Origin: Chrysaora quinquecirrha
Taxonomy: Eukaryota > Cnidaria > Scyphozoa > Semaeostomeae > Pelagiidae
Length of the DNA stretch: 64,000 nucleotides
NCBI GenBank assembly: GCA_014526335.1
Contig: JACTAT010000340.1
Span: 545,342-609,341 of the forward strand
Direction of reading: 5' to 3'
In this document: positions 58,296 to 64,000 of the stretch, piece after piece
How positions within the stretch are numbered: position 1 is the stretch's first letter
Layout: the number at the start of each line of letters is the position of its first letter
The notes under the pieces: generated by a model
What the model saw: the letters and a program-made list of their open reading frames with translations, nothing else
Told to the model about the DNA's origin: nothing
Database searches by the model: none
Position numbers and translations under genes: made by a program

Positions 58296-60200
58296 GAACT
58301 TTTTCTTCTAACAAAAATGACATTCCGTTTTTTTTCTTTTAGAGTCATTTGTGTTTCTTTTCCTTAAGAATTCATAACTTCAATTTTCATCTCAAGGAGA
58401 CTTGCCAACTTCGTCATTGTACGGATGCTTTTCATCGCAATTTCGTAGCACTGATTTCATATTGAATCACATTACACCAAACCAATCAAGACCAAGTCTT
58501 GTTAAAGCATAAAGCAAATAACTATTTGTCTTTTTAGAGTATATTTAATGTTAGAACTACTAAGGGTACTGTTTATAAACAACATCTGCCAAGCGATCGA
58601 AGCTCGTTTTCATCGCAAGAAGGAAGAAGAAATGATCAATCGAAACGGCCATCGAAAATATCCTGAATTACTATCAAGTACTTCGGCCGTTGATTGCTAT
58701 TATATCAGCATTATACAAATTTCAATTCTTCCACTAGAAATATGGCGCAGTTCACACGGTTACGTTTACTTGATAGCCCAAATTATGCCAAAAGTTACAA
58801 AAATGTTAAAACTTACATAATATTGATACAGTGAACTTTGCATTGCCTCGCTTCAGCGCTGAATATATTATTTAGAACCAGAATGTTTTCTCAATACATC
58901 TACTTCATTGATTGACTAATTTTCATAAGGAAGGTTAATGCACAATAATCATATGCGCATTCCATTCATGCCAATTGATATTTCTACCCCTAGATACATT
59001 ATGATTATAGATAAATCTTTAGCTTGGCAAATTTTAGTTTGTCATGGCAACTTGTAACTACCGAACGCTGATGCCCTGTTGTTGCAATCTACAGGCTTAA
59101 CAATTTGTTTTCAGTTCTTCTCCTCCTTCACAGAGACGACTTTTTTGACACTGAAGAGAGAAGCCGCACAAAAGGTAAAAGGAAATCAGGCTCACTTTCA
59201 AGTTTTGGAGCACAAGCAAGAGGCACACAGCCTGTACGGGCTTGTCACAGAGTCGACGAGTCGAAGATAGCACCTGGGAAGCTTTTGTGATTTAACTATT
59301 TGTGGAGTTCAGTACTGGTTTTACATTGTCGTGAATAGGAATAATGAAATTCTTCATTTATCGTTATAATAGTATACACGTTTCTGCATGAGTATCGACG
59401 CTCGCAAATCGTTAAAATTAAGAATTACTGAAGTTTGATCAGGAGTTTGGTTTATTCGAGTTTTTTCGGCAAACAAGACAAGAAGATTGACTTTCAAATC
59501 TTTAAAAGTATGAATTAGTCACAATCGCCAAGCATTTGTTGCTACTGTTGCTACTGTGTATTGTATTGGTGTTAAGCTATGTGGCTACTATGATTGCCCT
59601 ATTCTCGGATTGTTTTGTTTCTATAATGGAGAAAGACCAGTAGCATTGTAACACAGTATCACCATTTGAATATTGTTTCTCGATTTACACAAGCTGTCGC
59701 ATAGAATTATTGAAGAATAATTTCTGGATCCAAATGGAAAATTTTAACAAATAATGAGGCACAGGCAAAAAATTAAGGTAACAACTCTTAAAAAAAATGT
59801 GCATGCACGAGCTAATGGAATTGACAGTTGCGCTTTGACTGCTATAGCTCTTATAATAATCTAAGAAAACTACCCAGTTCTTTTGGAAACATTGTCACTT
59901 TATTGTCGTTTTCTCAGCATCCTGTGACATGACTGAACACACACATGTTTCAAGCCCTAAAAATGATACACTAGATATCTTATAGTACTAACCCTGGAAA
60001 CGGCCTTAAAATAGGTAACTTAACTCCCCAACCCTACATAACTAAACGAGTACATATGTATCTCCGATTATGACATAGTAATATGTAATGATATCATTCT
60101 TATGCGGCAAATAAGATGACACTGAATAATACTGACCATTTTGCTGTAATTAACTTTAACATAACAGAACTAGATGTAACAGAACGCGGGTTAAATATCC
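58296..60200. other. Mostly non-coding; possible last exon at 59115-59290
   Basis: After TTTGTTTTCAG an open frame at 59115-59290 encodes a basic Ser-rich tail (DDFFDTEERSRTKGKRKSGS) ending in TGA; it could be the final exon of the plus-strand gene. An open frame at 58548-58820 (MLELLRVLFINNICQAIEARF) also follows an acceptor-like stretch but has no known relative. The rest is AT-rich with no feature. Confidence 0.35.
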
Positions 60201-60302
60201 TTAAAAAATTACATGATTTTACTTATAGTGATAATTAAAAAATTACATGATTTTACTTATAGTAATAATTAAAAAATTACATGATTTTACTTACAGTGAT
60301 TA
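60201..60302. repeat. Three tandem 35-bp repeats
   Basis: TTAAAAAATTACATGATTTT followed by ACTTATAGTGATAA, three times with small changes. Confidence 0.9.
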
Positions 60303-60371
60303 TACAGTAACTATACCTCTAACAACATGAAGAAAGTAACCAATCATAAAAACTCTTAAAGTTTTCTTAAT

Positions 60372-62604
60372 TCATTCATTGTACAGTAGATTTGCATGTT
60401 TTGCCATGGCGTGATAAGCCTGACTGGTAGCTAAAAGTTGCTTTGCAATTGTAACATAGAAATCTCTTGTTGCAGTGATCTTTCTTGACATGTCGTTGCA
60501 AACTTCTAATGTCGGTATAGGTTTTAGCACATTCAGTTTCGTTGCACTGAAAAGCCTTGCTCTTATCAGAGTCAACGGTTGAGCAAGATTTCTTAGTATG
60601 AGCCGCTAAGTTATGTTTGTAGGCAAAGTCCTTTTTACAGGACGGACATTGGTATAACTTCTGACCACTATGTATGACCATATGGCCCTCTAACAAATGG
60701 AGATGGGAAAATTACTCGCTGCAAACCTCACACTAGAAGCTACCCTTTGACGAAATCAAACTCTGATGAACCTGTCTCTGATGTCTTAGCAGTAAAAATC
60801 TTTTAACAAAAGATTCTTGGCAATGCTCGCATTGAAATCTTCCATCTAATCCATGTTTAAGTAGTTTGTGTCTTTTCAAATCTGAATTATCCCGGCACAG
60901 CTTACTGCATCCTTCATGATCAAATATAACCTTATCCCCTTGGTATATTTTCTGGTGCCTTTTCAGGTGATCTTTCCTATTAAAAGTGGCTTCGCAGCCA
61001 GGATACGGGCAAATTAAGTTTTTGGGGTAGAACTTCGAGTTTCTTGGGTGGTAGGATATGAATTAGGAGATGGTTGGTCAGATTCACGCGACTCTTGATT
61101 ATAAATCGTTTGATCGGAATCCATCGCCAGTGACATCAAACTTCCTGGGATTTCACGTAATGAGTTTTGGAAATGAAAATCTTCAGGAACGTACTGACGA
61201 TACTCTTCATAATCAAAACTATCGAAGAACTCATGCTTTGTGTTTCTAACACTCTTGGTCCACCTCCAACCTCATCTATACCTCACCAATTCCACTTGGT
61301 CTTACTCCTTCCAAAGGTCCTGGTAAGCAGTGGCGGATCCAGCCGAAAATCTGACTACCGCTGATGATGTCTGGGGGCAGAGCCCCAGAAAAAGTTTTTG
61401 GACCACGCCCTTTTTTCCTTGGGGGAAACGCCCTTTTTACAACAAGGAAACGCCCTTTTTCAAACTGATAAACGCCCTTTTTCACTCAAGGAAATGCCCT
61501 TTTTGCCATGAAAGTGCTGCTTTACGTCGAAAAACCTAGAGTATCGTTCAAAAGTATCGCTTGAGCATGCAACTTACTCGAATTGCGGAACAGAACAAGC
61601 ATTCAAAAATTTAATTTCAAAGAAAATTCAGCACAAAAATTTGGGACAAACGCATAAAACACGGTGTTTTCTTATCGAGGTTTTAACATAAGCACGTTTT
61701 AATTTTGGATTTTTTAAACAACAAAATATGTTGAAAGTTGCATTGACATCTCACATCGCAAGAGTTCTCTGATCATGAATCGTTTTCTTACCTTCTGCTC
61801 TTTTTGTAAATAATTCAAGTTGACATCGTCAGAAATTGAAATGATATTAGCTATTTGACACACTACTTAGTTTTTGCAATCATCCAAGGACTATCTTTTT
61901 CACTTTGCATGCAAGGCCTAAGTGAAAATGATCCCGCCAAAACTCGTCTTGCCAAACTGAATTTGACCAGACAGAGACATGGTTGCTTTGAATGTTAGGC
62001 ATTCCCCCATCTTCTGATCAAATTTGAGCGGTAGTCAAACTTGACTCTGATTGGTCAACATCAAATTCAGTATGCATCCCCCCATGCTAGCTCCTGATTT
62101 AGCGGACATTTGATTGGTTTAGAGCAGTCGACTACCGCTCACTACCGCTCACCGAGTCATCCCCCCGTTCCACAGCACCATGTTTTAAAGAGCACCATTG
62201 ACAACACTGACGACAAACGGATCAATGGAGGCGGGGAAACCTTTGTTTCTTTCGTGCAGGTATCAAAGAAATTTGTTCATTCATTGAGGGAAGCAAATCC
62301 TGCAACACGATATCTGGTGGGTTAGATATCTGTAAAAGTGGGCGGAATAGAATCAGAAAAGAATTAAGGAGGAAATGCATTCTAGTTTTGCCAGTATTTT
62401 AACAAATCTCCAAAAGATATTCATTTTTTTTAAATTTGCTAGAAAAATCTGACTACCGCTTGAGCGGTAATAGCGGTAGTCTGGATCCGCCCCTGGTAAG
62501 TTAAGTGGTGGAGAAATGGGGTGCTCTTCTAAAGATAGACGCGTAAAGGAGCAGCTACTATCACTATCTTCTTGCATACGCCCGAACATAGACCTTCTTT
62601 TCAT
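60372..62604 (-). pseudogene. C2H2 zinc-finger gene, broken
   Basis: Minus strand. 62604-62496 starts MKRRSMFGRMQEDSDSS; after an inserted element (61328-62495) reading resumes at PLEGVRPSGIGEV and, after a shift, HEFFDSFDYEEYRQYVPEDF to SSTPK. From ~61030 down come about seven C2H2 fingers: CPYPGCEATFNRKDHLKRH, CEHCQESFVKRFLLLRH, CEVCSE...HLHLLEGH, CPSCKKDFAYKHNLAAH, CNETECAKTYTDIRSLQRH, CYNCKATFSYQSGLSRH. The layout recalls TFIIIA-like factors. Two stop codons fall inside the fourth finger (~60715-60740), and a frame shift lies in a CCCCAAAAA run at ~61030. It is a DNA- or RNA-binding protein if functional; it converges on the transposase-like gene. Confidence 0.75.
61328..62495. mobile_element. 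1.17-kb hAT5-like element in the zinc-finger gene
   Basis: Ends CAGTGGCGGATCCAG and CTGGATCCGCCCCTG are inverted repeats. GTAAG (61323-61327 and 62496-62500) is a 5-bp target duplication. ACTACCGCT words recur near both ends. No transposase is seen. The TIR style is hAT-like; a 5-bp duplication fits the hAT5 group. Confidence 0.8.
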
Positions 62605-62999
62605 AAATTTTTCCGAACCAGCACTTCCAGCAGCGTTACCAGACCTTCCTCCCCTTGGTTTCTTACTTGCTAACCAGGCTTAGGGCTTGGCAAACCTTTC
62701 TGATTTTCCATCTTCGATCGACTTCGTGTTAACTCTTTACAGCTGAAATATTCTGGGAACTAGAGTTTTGTCGAGGAGCTAGATATTTCAATCCGTGTAT
62801 AGCATAAAAGCTCTTTGTCAATATTTATACTTGTTCAATTACTCGAAAAAAATTAATGATTAGTCACCAAAACGGATATTTGAATCGAACAATCATGTGT
62901 GAAATAACTCTTTAGTCTTTAGGAACTATAAACACGTGAACAAAAGATGAGGAATTAAATGAAGATTTGCTTCCTTCAGTACTGATCAAGCGCCACACA

Positions 63000-63525
63000 G
63001 TGATTGTATCCCTCCACAGTGCTAAACACCCTCCACAGAACTGAAAAATTTCCCCACAGTACTGATGGTATCCCTCCACAGTACTGAATATCCTCCAAAG
63101 TACTGATGGTATCCCCCAACAGTACTAACTATCCTCCACAGTACTGATGGTATCCCTCCACAGTACTGATGGTATACCTCCACCGTACTGAATATCCTCC
63201 ACAGTACTGATAGTATCCCCCCACAGTACTGAATATCCTCCACAGTACTGATGGCATCTCCCCACAGTACTGATGGTATCCCCCCACAGTACAAACTATC
63301 CTCCACAGTAGTGATGGTATCCCCCATGGTACTGATGGTATCCCTCCACAGTACTGATGGTATCCCTCCTCACGTACCGAAAACCCTCCACTGTACTGAT
63401 GGCATCCCTACACAGTACTGTTGGATACCCCCACAGTACTGAACACCCTCCAATGTTCTGATGTTATCCCCCCACAGTACTGATGGTACCCCCAACAGTA
63501 CTGAACACCCTCCACAGTAATGATT
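63000..63525 (-). repeat. Minisatellite array, right copy (inverted)
   Basis: About twenty-five units of the type CCACAGTACTGATGGTATCC with CCACAGTACTGAATATCC variants, the inverse of the array at 46850-47310. Open frames on both strands here are due only to the repeat. Confidence 0.93.
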
Positions 63526-64000
63526 AGGGACCTTTAGATCGAGTACGAAGACGTGTACGAAGACGAATTTGAGCACACAAGGGACCAAGGACTTCGTAGT
63601 CCTCTCGTTGTGACGCTCTGGTTGTTTAGATTTGAAATCAGATGTTGAACAATTATTGAATAGAAGAACCAAGAGACTCGCTACGTTTGCAGGCGAAGAA
63701 AGAAGAGAACTACAGACTGAAATCTTGAATCAAGAAGAATAGCTTCTTGATTGGGGGGGGGGGAGTGTTAGAAATGTGGACAATTTATGGGGACTTCATT
63801 CCGGGTTTTAGCCCGTTCTATTGTTATTTCTAATTTGATATATACTCGTGTTATGTTACGTAAGTTTTATGTTGAATCGAGCATGGCGTGTGAATTATTG
63901 TTGCTCTAAAGTTTAAGTTGAATTTAATTTGTATCACAAAGTTTACAGAATATTCAGTTTATTGCGACTCGCACGGTTGGGGTTTTTCCAACATCCTGCA
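63526..64000 (+). mobile_element. Possible LTR element 3' end: polypurine tract and LTR start
   Basis: 63560-63738 is a charged open stretch (DLKSDVEQLLNRRTKRLATF...NQEE, stop TAG) as at the end of an LTR-element polyprotein. A run GATTGGGGGGGGGGGAG at 63748-63765 would be the polypurine tract, and TGTTAGAAATGTGG right after it would be the 5' end of the 3' LTR, typical of copia-type elements. The other LTR is not in the window. Confidence 0.45.

Larger units (their letters stand above)
46835..63525. mobile_element. Candidate large transposon bounded by inverted minisatellites
   Basis: Inverted arrays of one minisatellite stand at both ends (46850-47310 and 63000-63525). Their outer edges align as inverted repeats: AATCACCGTGGAGAATG at the left; at the right the inverse reads AATCATTACTGTGGAGGGTG. 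BEL coding ends just left of it and LTR-type sequence begins just right of it. Inside are a plus-strand YqaJ + transposase-like gene and a convergent C2H2 gene. Later insertions and a 4.6-kb tandem duplication inflate the length; without them it would be roughly 8-9 kb. That the block moves as one unit is inferred. Confidence 0.5.

Noticed and set aside
63022..63672. Open frames on both strands with the same repeated peptides
   Set aside because: Same minisatellite, opposite orientation.
2..64000. Bacterial-type operons, promoters or terminators
   Set aside because: Introns, LTR and PLE elements show eukaryotic DNA; no such sites are expected or seen.

Overview
This is eukaryotic, almost certainly invertebrate animal DNA: AT-rich, with spliced genes, GT-AG introns and a very dense load of mobile elements. 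The mixture of Penelope-like elements (PLE), BEL/Pao, two Ty3/gypsy elements, an ISL2EU-type DNA transposon, mariner, hAT-type elements and a possible KDZ/HMGXB3-like Cys-rich gene is typical of cnidarian genomes, but the sequence alone does not fix the species. No ordinary housekeeping gene is clearly present. Most of the window is elements nested in elements.

Layout. 1-8087: an array of ~131-bp satellite units (2 copies at the left edge, 16 at 5982-8087) split by a 5.7-kb element with terminal inverted repeats (TIRs) and a TA target duplication, itself carrying a 5'-truncated PLE and two MITEs. 8389-12365 (-): a spliced Cys-rich gene with consistent exon phases, hosting a TA-flanked MITE and a tRNA-like sequence in introns. 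12856-16334: an ISL2EU-type transposon (THAP + DDE transposase, convergent SWIM protein) with an internal deletion and a foldback insertion. 16716-17766 (-): PLE remnant. 18102-27803 (-): gypsy element B, whose integrase is split by a younger gypsy element A (19134-24442) with LTRs that read identical. 28150-28716: PLE C-terminal remnant.

29648-37241: a 7.6-kb TIR element with TTA target duplication and two divergent genes that I cannot assign to a known transposase family: a SAM-domain gene on the minus strand (interrupted by a PLE with a hammerhead-like 3' motif) and a long, frameshifted plus-strand protein. 39774-46830 (-): a BEL/Pao pol remnant interrupted by a 3.58-kb foldback element and by a 275-bp retroposon-like insert.

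46835-63525: a block bounded by two inverted arrays of the same minisatellite. It contains a plus-strand spliced gene with a YqaJ-type nuclease domain followed by a region resembling an RNase-H-fold (P-element/THAP9-like) transposase, a 4.6-kb tandem duplication of its first part (each copy with a mariner), and a convergent minus-strand C2H2 zinc-finger gene broken by an hAT5-like insert. I read this as a candidate large, poorly described transposon family. The window ends in a polypurine tract and what looks like the start of an LTR.

Many coding segments are broken by single-base length changes in homopolymers (T, A, G runs). In the duplicated block the two copies disagree with each other at such runs, so part of the apparent decay may be long-read consensus error. 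This should be settled before any gene here is called dead.
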